In this document: piece after piece, positions 29,271 to 40,691 of the stretch
How the letters are laid out: each line of letters starts with the position of its first letter
Position numbering within the stretch: position 1 is the stretch's first letter
DNA from: Wagnerdoeblera sp046292685
GTDB taxonomy: Bacteria; Pseudomonadota; Alphaproteobacteria; Rhodobacterales; Rhodobacteraceae
Length of the DNA: 64,000 nt
NCBI RefSeq assembly: GCF_046292685.1
Contig: NZ_JBKBQM010000009.1
Coordinates: forward strand, 1-64,000
Direction of reading: 5' to 3'
The notes under the pieces: model-generated
The model's database searches: none
What the model was told of the DNA's origin: nothing
Seen by the model: only the letters and a program-made list of their open reading frames with translations
Program-made: the position numbers and the translations under genes

Positions 29271-30287
29271 ATGCAGGACATCACCGTGATGGGCGCCGGC
29301 ATCTTCGGCCTCTCGCTCGGGTGGGAGGCAGCGCGCCGCGGCGCCCGGGTGCAGGTGATCGACCCGGCAGGGCCCGGCGCGGGTGCCTCGGGCGGGCTGG
29401 TGGGGGCGCTGGCCCCCCACGCGCCCGAGGCCTGGACCCCCGCCAAGGCGCTGCAACTGCAAGCGCTGATGCTGGCCCCCGACTGGTGGGCCGGGGTCGA
29501 GGCGGCCGGCGGGCTTTCTGCCGGCTTCGGCCGCACCGGCCGGGTGCAGCCCCTGCCCGATGCCCGCGCCGTGGCGCAGGCCCGCGCCCGGGCCGAAGGC
29601 GCCGCAGCGCTGTGGCAAGGCGCCGGCCATTGGCAGGTGCGGCCCGCACAGGCGGGCGACCCCGTCAGCCCCTCGGGACTGGTCGCCGAAGACACGCTGA
29701 GCGCCCGGCTGCACCCGCGCCGGGCGCTGGCCGCGCTGGTGGCGGCGATCCGGGCTCGCGGCGGCGTCGTGGCGCAGGACGGGCCCGCGAAGGGGCCGGT
29801 GGTCTGGGCCACCGGCGCGGCTGGGCTGCGCGACCTTGGCGCCGCGCTCGGCCGCGATGTCGGGCGCGGCGAAAAGGGCCAGGCGCTGGCCCTGCGGCAC
29901 GCCGCCCCCGAAGCGCCGCAGCTTTATGCCCCCGGCCTGCATGTCGTGCCGCATGCCGATGGCACCGTGGCGGTCGGCTCCACCTCGGAGCGCGACTACG
30001 ACCGGCCCGACAGCACCGATGCACAGCTTGACGCGCTGCATGCCCGCGCGGTGGCACTGTGGCCCGTGCTGGCCGCGGCGCCGGTCGTGGCCCGCTGGGC
30101 CGGCGAACGCCCGCGCAGCGCCAGCCGCACGCTGGTGCTGGGGGCATGGCCCGGCCGGCCCGGGCATTACGTCGCCAACGGCGGGTTCAAGACCGGCTTT
30201 GCAATGGCGCCGCTGGCCGCGCAGCTGATGGCCGACCTCGTGCTGGACGGCCGCGATGCGCTGCCCGCGCCTTGGCGTCTGGGCTGA
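29271..30287 (+). CDS. FAD-dependent oxidoreductase, MnmC2-like
   Basis: 338-residue DAO-fold flavoprotein. The dinucleotide motif ITVMGAGIFGLSLGWEAARRG is followed by GAGASGGLVGALAPHAPEAW, as in the second domain of MnmC, which removes the carboxymethyl group of cmnm5U34 in tRNA. The C-terminus has GERPRSASRTLVLGAWPG and YVANGGFKTGFAMAP. Its divergent neighbour is mnmD, so together they would reconstitute MnmC as two polypeptides. Glycine oxidase is the alternative. Confidence 0.78.
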   Translation: MQDITVMGAGIFGLSLGWEAARRGARVQVIDPAGPGAGASGGLVGALAPHAPEAWTPAKALQLQALMLAPDWWAGVEAAGGLSAGFGRTGRVQPLPDARAVAQARARAEGAAALWQGAGHWQVRPAQAGDPVSPSGLVAEDTLSARLHPRRALAALVAAIRARGGVVAQDGPAKGPVVWATGAAGLRDLGAALGRDVGRGEKGQALALRHAAPEAPQLYAPGLHVVPHADGTVAVGSTSERDYDRPDSTDAQLDALHARAVALWPVLAAAPVVARWAGERPRSASRTLVLGAWPGRPGHYVANGGFKTGFAMAPLAAQLMADLVLDGRDALPAPWRLG

Positions 30288-30293
30288 ACCCGA

Positions 30294-31178
30294 TCAGGTT
30301 TCGCGCACCACATCCTTGTGGATGATGACATCGGCCTGCGGATAGGCCTCGATGATCGCGCGGCGCAGGCCGGCACCGATGGCATGCGCCTCGCGCAGGG
30401 TCTGGTCGCCATCGAGTTCGATGTGCAGGTGCACGAAGATCCGGCTGCCGGCGGTGCGGGTCTTCAGGTCGTGCCAGCCGCGCACGCCGGGCCAGCTGCC
30501 GGCGATGCGCCCGATGCCCTCGACGATGGCCGGGTCGGCGCGCCGGTCCATCAGCGCATCCCAGGCACCGCGCCCGATGGTCAGCGCCCCGCGCGCCAGC
30601 ACGACCGCCGCCACCATCGCCACCACCGCATCCAGCTGCCAGACCCCCCACAGGTGCGAGGCCGCCAGCGCCGCAATGGCCCCCAGTGCCGGCAGCAGGT
30701 CGGCCATGTAATGCAGACGGTCGGCCGCGATCACGCGGTTGCCGGTCAGCCTGGCCACGCGCCCTTGCCAGGCCACCAGCGCCAGGGTAAGCACGATGGA
30801 CAGCCCCATCGCCACCAGACCCGGCCCCTCGGACCCCATCCGCGGCGGCTCGGGCGCCACCAGTCGGGCGACGGCCTGCCAGATCAGCCCCGCGGCCACC
30901 ACCGCCAGGAACAGCGACTGCGCCAGCGCCGTCAGATCCTCCACCGAGGTGTGGCCGAAATGGTGGTCGTCGTCGGCGGGCCGTGCGGCATAACCGATTG
31001 CCGCCATCGCGGCCAGCGACATCATCACATCCATCGCCGAATCCGCCAGCGAGGCCGCCACGGACAAGGCCCCGGTGGCCCACAGCGCCCACAGCTTGAC
31101 CGCCACCAACACCACCGCCACGGTCACCGAAGCGACGGCAGCCGAGCGGTTCAGGGCGTGCAGATCGACATGGGCCAT
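30294..31178 (-). CDS. Cation diffusion facilitator metal exporter
   Basis: 294 residues with six membrane helices and a C-terminal cytoplasmic domain of about 85 residues. The metal site is DSAMD in helix 2 and HYMAD in helix 5 (H-x3-D), together with DDDHHFGH in the first cytoplasmic loop, the pattern of zinc/iron exporters such as FieF. The ATG at 31178 is preferred over an upstream in-frame ATG. It converges with the MnmC2-like gene, leaving a 6-nt gap. Confidence 0.88.
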   Translation of the reverse strand: MAHVDLHALNRSAAVASVTVAVVLVAVKLWALWATGALSVAASLADSAMDVMMSLAAMAAIGYAARPADDDHHFGHTSVEDLTALAQSLFLAVVAAGLIWQAVARLVAPEPPRMGSEGPGLVAMGLSIVLTLALVAWQGRVARLTGNRVIAADRLHYMADLLPALGAIAALAASHLWGVWQLDAVVAMVAAVVLARGALTIGRGAWDALMDRRADPAIVEGIGRIAGSWPGVRGWHDLKTRTAGSRIFVHLHIELDGDQTLREAHAIGAGLRRAIIEAYPQADVIIHKDVVRET

Positions 31179-31245
31179 GACACGGCTCCGGCATGGGACA
31201 GGAAGGGACGCGCCCCATGCCATGATGCCGCGAGTCGGGCAAGTT

Positions 31246-31809
31246 TCAATCGAAGGTTTCCTGCGGATCGACGCCCCAGAGCGCGGTTTTCGGCACCCAT
31301 CCGCGCAAACCGTCGCGGCTGATGCGGCACCAGTCGGGGCGGCATTCGTGAATGCGCGCGATCACGCCGGTTTCGGCCCGGGCCAGCACGGCGGCGCCCG
31401 GATCGGGCGCGGATCGCAGCTCGGCCAGATCCTGCACCACCATCGCGGTGCGGGTGGGCGACAGCAGGGCATAGTGCATCCAGCCGCCGACGCCTTCGGC
31501 ATCCTCGACCCGGCGCCAGTTTTCGTATTCCGCCGTCACCTTCAAAGGCAGCCCGGGGCGCTGGTAGATCCAGTCGACGCGGTGGTCGGCGCCGGGGCCG
31601 CGGCGGGCGCGCGCCTCGGCCCCTTTCAGCGACACGTAGCGCGGCAGCGGGCGGCGCGTGACGCAGCCCAGCCCGGGCGGGCAGTCCTTGCCCGCAGGGC
31701 GGGCGGCAGCCGGAACCGCGGGCGGTTCCTCGACCGTCTGCGCCGGCGCGACGCCGCCGGCGAACCCTGCCCATGCCATCGTCATCAGCGCGAACATCGC
31801 CTGTCGCAT
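31246..31809 (-). CDS. Periplasmic protein with bacterial SH3 domains
   Basis: 187 residues with a signal peptide (MRQAMFALMTMAWAGFAGG, cut near AQT). Two SH3-like halves follow: YVSLKGAEARARRGPGADHRVDW and DLAELRSAPDPGAAVLARAETG, ending RDGLRGWVPKTALWGVDP, the SH3 layout of DUF1058/YgiM-like proteins. It probably binds cell-wall or protein ligands in the periplasm. It is divergent from the 2-hydroxyacid dehydrogenase gene. Confidence 0.8.
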   Translation of the reverse strand: MRQAMFALMTMAWAGFAGGVAPAQTVEEPPAVPAAARPAGKDCPPGLGCVTRRPLPRYVSLKGAEARARRGPGADHRVDWIYQRPGLPLKVTAEYENWRRVEDAEGVGGWMHYALLSPTRTAMVVQDLAELRSAPDPGAAVLARAETGVIARIHECRPDWCRISRDGLRGWVPKTALWGVDPQETFD

Positions 31810-31975
31810 CGGGTCTGCCTGTGTTGGGGCGCCACGGGGGCGCGGCCATCCTCGGGGTTTCGCGGTCTTTTTGCCGCGCTGTTGCTCGGGCGCGCTGCGG
31901 GGTGCTTGTGCCGGCCGCGCGCTTGCGCCACCTTGCCACCGAAGGCCACGGTTTGGAAGTGCAGGGAGGAAGACC

Positions 31976-32962
31976 ATGCCCGCGAAAAGGCTGAGTGTTG
32001 TCGTGACGCGACGGTTGCCCGAGGCGGTCGAGACCCGCATGACCGAACTGTTCGACGTGTCCTTGCGCGACCCCGACGTGCCCATGACCCGCGACGAACT
32101 GCTGGCCGCAATGAAGACCGCCGATGTGCTGGTGCCTTGCGTGACCGACCAGATCGACGCCGGCATGCTGGCCCAGGCCGGCGAACGGCTGAAGCTGATC
32201 GCCAGCTACGGCGCCGGGGTCGACCATATCGACGTGGCCACCGCGCGCAGTCGCGGGATCATCGTGTCGAACACGCCGGGCGTGTTGTCGGAAGACACCG
32301 CCGACATGACCATGGCGTTGATTCTGAGCGTGCTTCGGCGCATTCCGCAAGGCATGGCCGAAATGGCCGGTGGGCAATGGAAAGGCTGGGCGCCGATGGC
32401 GAACCTGGGCCACCGCGTGGGCGGGCGACGGCTGGGCATTCTGGGCATGGGGCGCGTGGGCCTGGCGGTGGCGCGGCGGGCGCGGGCGTTCGGCATGCAG
32501 ATCCATTACCACAACCGCCGCCGGCTGCGCCCCGAAACCGAGGCCGAGGTGGAGGCGACCTACTGGGAAAGCCTCGATCAGATGCTGGCGCGGATGGATG
32601 TGATTTCGGTCAACTGCCCGCACACGCCCAGCACGTTCCACCTGCTGAACGCCCGGCGGCTGAAGCTGCTGAAACCGACGGCGGTCATCGTGAACACCAG
32701 CCGCGGCGAGGTGATCGACGAAAACGCCCTGGTCCGCGGCCTGAAAGCCGGAGAGATCGGCGGCGCAGGGCTGGACGTTTACGAACACGGGCACGAGGTG
32801 AACCCGGCCTTGCGCGAACTGCCCAACGTGGTGCTGCTGCCGCACATGGGTTCGGCCACCATCGAAGGCCGGGTGGAAATGGGCGAAAAGGTGATTCTGA
32901 ACATCAAGACCTTTGCCGATGGCCACCGCCCGCCGGACCGGGTGGTGCCGGGGCTGCTATAG
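31976..32962 (+). CDS. D-isomer 2-hydroxyacid dehydrogenase (glyoxylate/hydroxypyruvate reductase-like)
   Basis: 328 residues. NAD(P)-binding GILGMGRVGLAVARRARAFG lies between two halves of the catalytic domain. The catalytic Arg is in NTSRGEVIDE, followed by Glu and by His in LLPHMGSATIEGR. It reduces glyoxylate, hydroxypyruvate or a related 2-keto acid. The ATG at 31976 follows GGGAGGA. Glyoxylate is also a product of the ethylmalonyl-CoA pathway, so a link to ecm/ccr metabolism is possible but unproven. Confidence 0.88.
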   Translation: MPAKRLSVVVTRRLPEAVETRMTELFDVSLRDPDVPMTRDELLAAMKTADVLVPCVTDQIDAGMLAQAGERLKLIASYGAGVDHIDVATARSRGIIVSNTPGVLSEDTADMTMALILSVLRRIPQGMAEMAGGQWKGWAPMANLGHRVGGRRLGILGMGRVGLAVARRARAFGMQIHYHNRRRLRPETEAEVEATYWESLDQMLARMDVISVNCPHTPSTFHLLNARRLKLLKPTAVIVNTSRGEVIDENALVRGLKAGEIGGAGLDVYEHGHEVNPALRELPNVVLLPHMGSATIEGRVEMGEKVILNIKTFADGHRPPDRVVPGLL

Positions 32963-32966
32963 GCCC

Positions 32967-33932
32967 TCAGGGGCGCGCGCCGGCCTGTTCGCGCAAGGTC
33001 GCCGTGGCGCCGTCGAAGGCCGCCGCCTTTTGCTGCAGGGCCGCCAGCGCCTTTGCCTCGATGTCGGCGCGCAAGGCATCGACCATCTCGGCCAGGTCGC
33101 GTTCGAAATCGGCACGGTTGAAATAGGCGTCGATCCGCACCACCGCGCTGTCGACGGCGATCCAGGTCACTACGCCCCCTGCGGCACCGCACAGCACCGC
33201 CGCAGGCCCCGCCCAGGAACAGGCCAGCGCCCCGGTGCCGGCGCCGGCCAGAACAGTGCCCATCTTGCCGGCCGCCTTGGCCGCCGATTTCGCGGCAACC
33301 TTGGCGGCAAGCTTCTTGGCCACCACTGCCGAGGCCGTCTTGGCCACGCCGGCTGCCACCGCCGTGGTGGCCACCAGATTGACCGGCAGCGTCACCTTGA
33401 AGCGGTCTTGCGCATCGGCAATGGCGGCCTGGGTCAAGGGCCCGAAACCGAGGTCGGGGTCGTTCAGCGTGGCGCGCAGCTCGTCCAGCCGGGCTTGCAG
33501 CACGGTCGCATACGTTTCGCCCAGCCTCTGGTCCAGTCCGGTCAGTTCGGCCTGCAGCCGGGTTTCGAAGCCAGCGAACATCTTTTCCAGAATCGCCGCC
33601 GATGCTTGCCCGAGTGCGGCATTCGCCAGCTCGGTATATTCGCCCGGCACCGAATAATGGAAATCGGCATAGGCCGGAACCGCCGCGTGAACCGGGGCAA
33701 AGACCCGGTCCAGGGCAGGCCCCAGATGTTCGGCACGCACCTTGTCCACCGTTTCGGCGGCAGCGTCGGACAGGATCTCCTGCAGCGCGTCGGGTTCGAC
33801 TTCGACCGCGTGCCGGGCGGGCCCACGCAAGGCGGCCACCGCCAGCGCCAGCAACACCGTTGCGGCCATCAGCAGGATCACGCCCCAGAAGCCGCGGGAA
33901 AAACCCTGCGACGGCGCTGCGGTTCGGGTCAT
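32967..33932 (-). CDS. Membrane protein with glycine-zipper segment, unknown function
   Basis: 321 residues. One N-terminal membrane anchor (FWGVILLMAATVLLALAVAAL) is followed by a helical extracytoplasmic region (about 35-190). An Ala/Lys-rich amphipathic stretch (KKLAAKVAAKSAAKAAGK) comes next, then a small-residue hydrophobic hairpin (AGTGALACSWAGPAAVLCGAAGG), and a final helix ending at ARP. I do not recognise it. Its start overlaps the stop of the upstream membrane gene by 4 nt, so the two act together. Confidence 0.72.
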   Translation of the reverse strand: MTRTAAPSQGFSRGFWGVILLMAATVLLALAVAALRGPARHAVEVEPDALQEILSDAAAETVDKVRAEHLGPALDRVFAPVHAAVPAYADFHYSVPGEYTELANAALGQASAAILEKMFAGFETRLQAELTGLDQRLGETYATVLQARLDELRATLNDPDLGFGPLTQAAIADAQDRFKVTLPVNLVATTAVAAGVAKTASAVVAKKLAAKVAAKSAAKAAGKMGTVLAGAGTGALACSWAGPAAVLCGAAGGVVTWIAVDSAVVRIDAYFNRADFERDLAEMVDALRADIEAKALAALQQKAAAFDGATATLREQAGARP

Positions 33933-34690
33933 CGGATTCTCCCTGCAATGTGGCGCACCAGATCGAGAACCGCGACGAAGCTGCGCACGAAAACCAGCCC
34001 GACCAGGGCCGCATCCAGGCTGTAGACCAGCCCCGGCACCGCGGAACCGGCAAAACGGTGCACCAGCCAGAGCTTGAGCGATTCGGCCAGCTGAAACCCG
34101 CGCATCAGGGCGGCATCGGCGCCGGATGCGGCCGGCGCGCTGTCCAGCCCGAATTGCAGCGCCTCCAGCAGCCCCATGTCGGCATAGGCGACCGGGTGCT
34201 GCACCACTGCCCAGTTGACCCAGGCCAGGATCGGCACGAACACGGCCGCCGGCAGCCAGGTGGCCAGGGCCACCGTCCAGCCCCGCACGTAGGCGGGCCG
34301 GAAATGCCGCGCCGCGGTGCCGCCGGCGCCAAGGCAGACCACCCCGCCGGCAAGGCACAGCGCCGCCAGCACCAGCGCCTCGGGCCGGGTCGCCGACAGC
34401 GCGGTCCAGGCCATGACCGGCACGGCCACGGCCGCCAGTGCCAGCGCCGCCAGAAGGGCGGCGAACCGCCCTTGCAGCACACCGTTGAGCCAGGATTCGG
34501 GCAACAGCGCCGCCGAAAGCCGCGCCCGGTTCAGCGCCAGCCGCTGGGACGCGACCGCCGACACGATCACCAGCGCCAGCCCCAGCAAGGGCAGGCCGGC
34601 CAGGCTCGCCTCGGGATAGGTCAGCCGCGAGGCGGCCAGCGGCGCCAGGAATACCGCTGCCGCGGCAACAAGGATCAGAACGGTCGGCAC
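33929..34690 (-). CDS. Polytopic inner-membrane protein, unknown function
   Basis: 253 residues with about six membrane helices, among them VPTVLILVAAAAVFLAPLAA, LLGLALVIVSAVAS and LLAALALAAVAVPVMAWTAL, and a C-terminal LDAALVGLVFVRSFVAVLDL. The GTG at 34690 is the best start; the upstream TTG at 34726 is poor. It is coupled to the glycine-zipper protein downstream (ATGA) and divergent from dnaN. Family not recognised. Confidence 0.72.
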   Translation of the reverse strand: MPTVLILVAAAAVFLAPLAASRLTYPEASLAGLPLLGLALVIVSAVASQRLALNRARLSAALLPESWLNGVLQGRFAALLAALALAAVAVPVMAWTALSATRPEALVLAALCLAGGVVCLGAGGTAARHFRPAYVRGWTVALATWLPAAVFVPILAWVNWAVVQHPVAYADMGLLEALQFGLDSAPAASGADAALMRGFQLAESLKLWLVHRFAGSAVPGLVYSLDAALVGLVFVRSFVAVLDLVRHIAGRIR

Positions 34691-34853
34691 GGCGGTTTCC
34701 CCGGAACGGTGCCAGTGACGCGGCAAAGGGCGGCAAAGTCAACCGCCGTGCGGGTTTCGCGCGCGCGCCCTCTTGCCTGCGCGAGGAATCCGGGTAGTTT
34801 CGGGTTCCCTGACGGGCCGGTTTCCGCGCGGGGCAAGAACAGGGAGTTCCGGT

Positions 34854-35972
34854 ATGAAATTCAGCATCGAGCGCGCGACGCTTCTGAAAGCCGTGGCACA
34901 GGCGCAGTCGGTGGTCGAACGCCGGAACACCATCCCGATTCTGGCCAACGTGCTGATCGAGGCCGAAGGCTCGGGCGTGTCGTTCCGCGCCACCGATCTG
35001 GACATCGAGGTGGTGGACAAGGCCGTAGCCCATGTGGACCGCGCCGGGGCGACCACGGTTTCGGCGGTGATGCTGCACGAGATCGTGCGCAAGCTGCCCG
35101 ATGGCGCGCTGGTCACCCTGACCGACGAGGCGACGCAAGGCCGGCTCGTCATCAACGCCGGGCGATCGACCTTCAACCTCGCCACGCTGCCGCGCGAGGA
35201 TTTTCCGGTGATGGCCAGCTCGGAATACGTCTCGAACTTCTCGGCGCCGGCCCCGGTGCTGCGCCGGCTGTTCGACAAGGCGAAGTTCGCCATTTCCACC
35301 GAGGAAACCCGTTATTACCTGAACGGCGTCTACATGCACACCGCGCAAGGCGAAGGCGGGCCGGTGTTGCGCTGCGTGGCGACCGACGGGCACCGCCTGG
35401 CGCGCATCGATGCGCCCCTGCCCGAAGGGGCGCAGGGAATGCCCGGCGTGATCGTGCCGCGCAAGACCGTGGGCGAGCTGCGCAAGCTGCTGGACGACGA
35501 CGAAGCGCAGATCGCCGTGTCGGTCAGCGAAACCAAGGTGCGGTTCGCAACCCCCGGCGTGACGCTGACCTCGAAGGTGATCGACGGCACCTTCCCGGAT
35601 TACACCCGCGTCATCCCCACCGCCAACAGCCGGCGCCTGGAAGTGGACGCCGGCGACTTTGCCAAGGCGGTGGACCGGGTGGCAACGGTTTCGTCCGAAC
35701 GAAGCCGGGCGGTGAAGCTGAGCCTGGACGAGGATCGGCTGGTGCTGTCGGTCAACGCGCCCGATTCGGGGGCGGCCGAGGAGGAACTGGTCGTGGCCTA
35801 TGGCGACGAGCGGCTGGAAATCGGGTTCAACGCGAAATACCTGCTGGAAATCGCCAGCCAGGTGGACCGCGAGAATGCGGTGTTCCTGTTCAACTCCTCG
35901 GGCGACCCGACGCTGATGCGCGAAGGCAACGACAATTCGGCGGTCTATGTCGTGATGCCGATGCGGGTGTGA
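34854..35972 (+). CDS. dnaN: DNA polymerase III beta sliding clamp
   Basis: Dimeric ring clamp that tethers polymerase III. The 372-residue product begins MKFSIERATLLKAVAQAQSVVE and has three clamp domains, with NTIPILANVLIEA, RYYLNGVYMHT and the C-terminal MPMRV that closes the last domain. The ATG follows AGGGAG. It heads a dnaN-recF-gyrB group; dnaA, which often precedes it in bacteria, is not in the window. Confidence 0.96.
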   Translation: MKFSIERATLLKAVAQAQSVVERRNTIPILANVLIEAEGSGVSFRATDLDIEVVDKAVAHVDRAGATTVSAVMLHEIVRKLPDGALVTLTDEATQGRLVINAGRSTFNLATLPREDFPVMASSEYVSNFSAPAPVLRRLFDKAKFAISTEETRYYLNGVYMHTAQGEGGPVLRCVATDGHRLARIDAPLPEGAQGMPGVIVPRKTVGELRKLLDDDEAQIAVSVSETKVRFATPGVTLTSKVIDGTFPDYTRVIPTANSRRLEVDAGDFAKAVDRVATVSSERSRAVKLSLDEDRLVLSVNAPDSGAAEEELVVAYGDERLEIGFNAKYLLEIASQVDRENAVFLFNSSGDPTLMREGNDNSAVYVVMPMRV

Positions 35973-35983
35973 CCCGCGTTGCC

Positions 35984-36033
35984 GCGGGGGCTGTCTGCCC
36001 CCGCACCCCCGAGGATATTTTGGCAAGGTGAAA
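35984..36033 (+). repeat. Intergenic hairpin plus core (copy e)
   Basis: A stem, GCGGGGGC/GCCCCCGC (35984-35991 with 35997-36004), is followed by the core ATATTTTGGCAAGGTGAAA ending at 36033. It lies between dnaN and recF and is nearly identical to copy b. The AAGGTGAAA end lies 12 nt before the recF ATG. Confidence 0.8.
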
Positions 36034-36045
36034 GCCGGAGACGGC

Positions 36046-37101
36046 ATGTTGACCGAATTGCGCCTTGCCCTGTTCCGGTCGCACCGCGCGGTGCGTCTGG
36101 CCTTTGACGGCCGGCCGGTGGCGATCTGGGGGCCGAACGGGGCGGGCAAGACCAATATCCTGGAAGCGGTGTCGTTGCTGTCGCCCGGGCGCGGTCTGCG
36201 CGGTGCGGCGGCCGAGGAGATCGGGCGCCGGCCCGATGGCGCAGGCTGGAAGGTGGCGGCGGTGCTGGACGGGCACGAGCTGGAAACCTGGGCCGAGGGG
36301 CCGGGGCGGCTGGTGCGCATCGACGGCAAGACGGCCTCGCAGGCGGCGCTGGCAGGGATTGCGCGCGTGGTCTGGCTGGTGCCGGCGATGGATCGGCTGT
36401 GGATCGAGGCGCCCGAAGGGCGGCGGCGGTTTCTGGACCGGCTGGCGCTGAGCTTTTTCCCCGGCCATGCGGAAACCGCGCTGGCCTATGAACGCGCGAT
36501 GCGCGAGCGCAACCGGCTGTTGCGCGACGGGGTCGCGGATGCGGGCTGGTATGGTGCGCTGGAGGCGCGGATGGCCGAGGCGGGGGCGGCACTGACCGCC
36601 GCGCGGGCCGCAACGGTGGAGCGGCTGATGGCCGCGCAGGTGGAGGGGGCCTTTCCTGTGGCTGCCTTGTCGCTGGATCCGGGCGAAGGCGCTGCGGATC
36701 TGGCCGCGGCGCTGGTGGACGGGCGGCGGCGCGACATGGCCGCGGGGCGCACGCTGGCCGGGCCGCACCGCGCCGACCTGCGCGCGGTCTGGGCGGCCAA
36801 GGGCATGGATGCGGCGCTGTGTTCCACCGGCGAGCAGAAGGCGCTGCTGATCGCTCTGGTGCTGGCCAATGCCCGCGCGCTGGCCGCCGAAACCGGCGCC
36901 CCGCCCCTGGTGCTGCTGGACGAGGTGGCGGCGCATCTGGACCCGGGGCGGCGCGCGGCGCTGTTTGACACCTTGTGCGGCATGGGGGTGCAGGCCTTTC
37001 TGACCGGAACCGAGGAAGCGCTGTTTGACAGTCTGGGCACGCGGGCGCAAAGGATGACGGTCGCCGACGAGGGCGGCGCATCGGTGGTGAGGCCGGCATG
37101 A
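36046..37101 (+). CDS. recF: DNA replication and repair protein RecF
   Basis: SMC-like ATPase that helps load RecA at gaps. 351 residues; Walker A GPNGAGKT at 29-36, the signature CSTGEQKALLIAL and Walker B in LVLLDEVAAHLDPGRR. The ATG at 36046 with GGAGAC six bases upstream is chosen; a GTG at 36028 lies in the repeat and is rejected. The stop overlaps the next ATG (ATGA). Confidence 0.94.
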   Translation: MLTELRLALFRSHRAVRLAFDGRPVAIWGPNGAGKTNILEAVSLLSPGRGLRGAAAEEIGRRPDGAGWKVAAVLDGHELETWAEGPGRLVRIDGKTASQAALAGIARVVWLVPAMDRLWIEAPEGRRRFLDRLALSFFPGHAETALAYERAMRERNRLLRDGVADAGWYGALEARMAEAGAALTAARAATVERLMAAQVEGAFPVAALSLDPGEGAADLAAALVDGRRRDMAAGRTLAGPHRADLRAVWAAKGMDAALCSTGEQKALLIALVLANARALAAETGAPPLVLLDEVAAHLDPGRRAALFDTLCGMGVQAFLTGTEEALFDSLGTRAQRMTVADEGGASVVRPA

Positions 37102-37523
37102 CCCCGCAGCGCGTGAGCCTGATCACCGTGGGTCTGGCCGATCGGGCGGCGGCGCGGACATTCTTCGCCCGGCCGGCTTCGGTGGAACATGGGCTGAGCC
37201 AGTCGGGGGTGGCGTTCCATCAGTTGCAAGGCGCGGTGCTGGCGCTGTTCGGGCGCGCGGAACTGGCTGCCGATCAGGGGCGCGCGGGGGCCGATCCGGG
37301 CGCGGGCGCGGTGACGCTGGCGCAGAACCTTGCCACCGCGGCCGAGGTGGATGCGGCCTTTGCCGCCGCGCTGGCGGCCGGGGGCACGGCGCCGAAGGCC
37401 CCGGAACGGGTGTTCCGGGGCGGCTATTCGGGCGATCGGGCCGATCCCGATGGCCATGTCCGGGAGGTTGCGAAGAACGCGTTCTGGCCGCGGGGCGAAG
37501 ATGGGAGCCTGACCCTGCCATGA
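37098..37523 (+). CDS. VOC-family (glyoxalase/bleomycin-resistance fold) protein
   Basis: 141 residues with the paired beta-alpha-beta modules of the vicinal-oxygen-chelate fold: RVSLITVGLADRAAARTFFA, then QLQGAVLALFGRAELAAD, and the C-terminal GYSGDRADPDGHVREVAKN with the metal-site-like DPDGH. The activity is unknown. It is coupled by 4-nt overlaps to recF and to the LysE gene. Confidence 0.82.
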   Translation: MTPQRVSLITVGLADRAAARTFFARPASVEHGLSQSGVAFHQLQGAVLALFGRAELAADQGRAGADPGAGAVTLAQNLATAAEVDAAFAAALAAGGTAPKAPERVFRGGYSGDRADPDGHVREVAKNAFWPRGEDGSLTLP

Positions 37524-38140
37524 CTGTGACCCTGCACCAGTTGCTGCTTTACACGCTGGGCATGATCGGCCTGTGGGCCGTGCCCGGCCCGGTCTGGGTG
37601 GCGCTGACGGCGCGGGCGCTGTCGGGCGGCATGGCGGGGGCCTGGCCGCTGGCGGTGGGCGTCGCCCTGGGCGATCTGGTCTGGCCGCTTTGCGCCATCC
37701 TGGGCCTGGCCTGGGTGCTGTCGCTTTATGGCGATGCGCTGGCGGTGCTGCGCTGGGTGGCGGCAGCGGTGTTCGTGGCCATGGGTGTGCTGTTGATCCG
37801 CAAGCCCGCGGCCGCCCCCGGCACCGACAGCCGCCTGACGCGACCCGGCATCTGGGCCGGGTTTTCGGTGGGGGTCGCGGCAGTGATCGGCAACCCCAAG
37901 GCCATCCTGTTCTACATGGGGTTTCTGCCGGGGTTCTTCGACCTGAGCCGCGTCACCGCCCCCGACATCGCCGCGATCCTCGCCATTTCCGCGCTGGTGC
38001 CGATGCTGGGGAACCTGGGGCTTGCGCTGTTTCTGGACCGGGCGCGGCGGCTGCTGCAAAGCCCTGCGGCGGTGCGGCGGCTGAACATCGGCTCGGGCGT
38101 GCTGCTGGTGCTGGTGGGGCTGGTGATCCCGTTCACCTGA
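37520..38140 (+). CDS. LysE-family amino acid exporter
   Basis: 206 residues and about six membrane helices. The family start LLLYTLGMIGLWAVPGPVWV, GVALGDLVWPLCAILGLAWVLS, the conserved GNPKAILFYMGFLPGFFDLS and NIGSGVLLVLVGLVIPFT are all typical of LysE/RhtB transporters. The substrate is unknown. It overlaps the VOC gene by 4 nt and precedes gyrB. Confidence 0.88.
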   Translation: MTVTLHQLLLYTLGMIGLWAVPGPVWVALTARALSGGMAGAWPLAVGVALGDLVWPLCAILGLAWVLSLYGDALAVLRWVAAAVFVAMGVLLIRKPAAAPGTDSRLTRPGIWAGFSVGVAAVIGNPKAILFYMGFLPGFFDLSRVTAPDIAAILAISALVPMLGNLGLALFLDRARRLLQSPAAVRRLNIGSGVLLVLVGLVIPFT

Positions 38141-38165
38141 CCCCAAATATGGTGGCCAAGGCGTG
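38141..38165 (+). repeat. Degenerate intergenic repeat core (copy h)
   Basis: CCCCAAATATGGTGGCCAAGG keeps the ATAT and GGCCAAGG parts of the dispersed core but has no GC hairpin and shifted spacing. It lies between the LysE gene and gyrB. Confidence 0.3.
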
Positions 38166-38220
38166 ACATTCCCGGGGCTTGCCGCTATAAGTCGCGGGCA
38201 ACGTGAAGGACAAGGCAGGC

Positions 38221-40665
<2,445 letters not shown>

Positions 40666-40691
40666 TGCGGGCCGAAGGGCCGCCCGGAAAA

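Noticed and set aside
34837..34849. GAAC-N5-GTTC palindrome before dnaN
   Set aside because: Only 4-bp arms, and it overlaps the ribosome-binding site; chance cannot be excluded.
32967..36329. Open minus frame of 1120 codons over dnaN
   Set aside because: Only the part from 33932 to 32967 is kept; the remainder is antisense to dnaN and recF.
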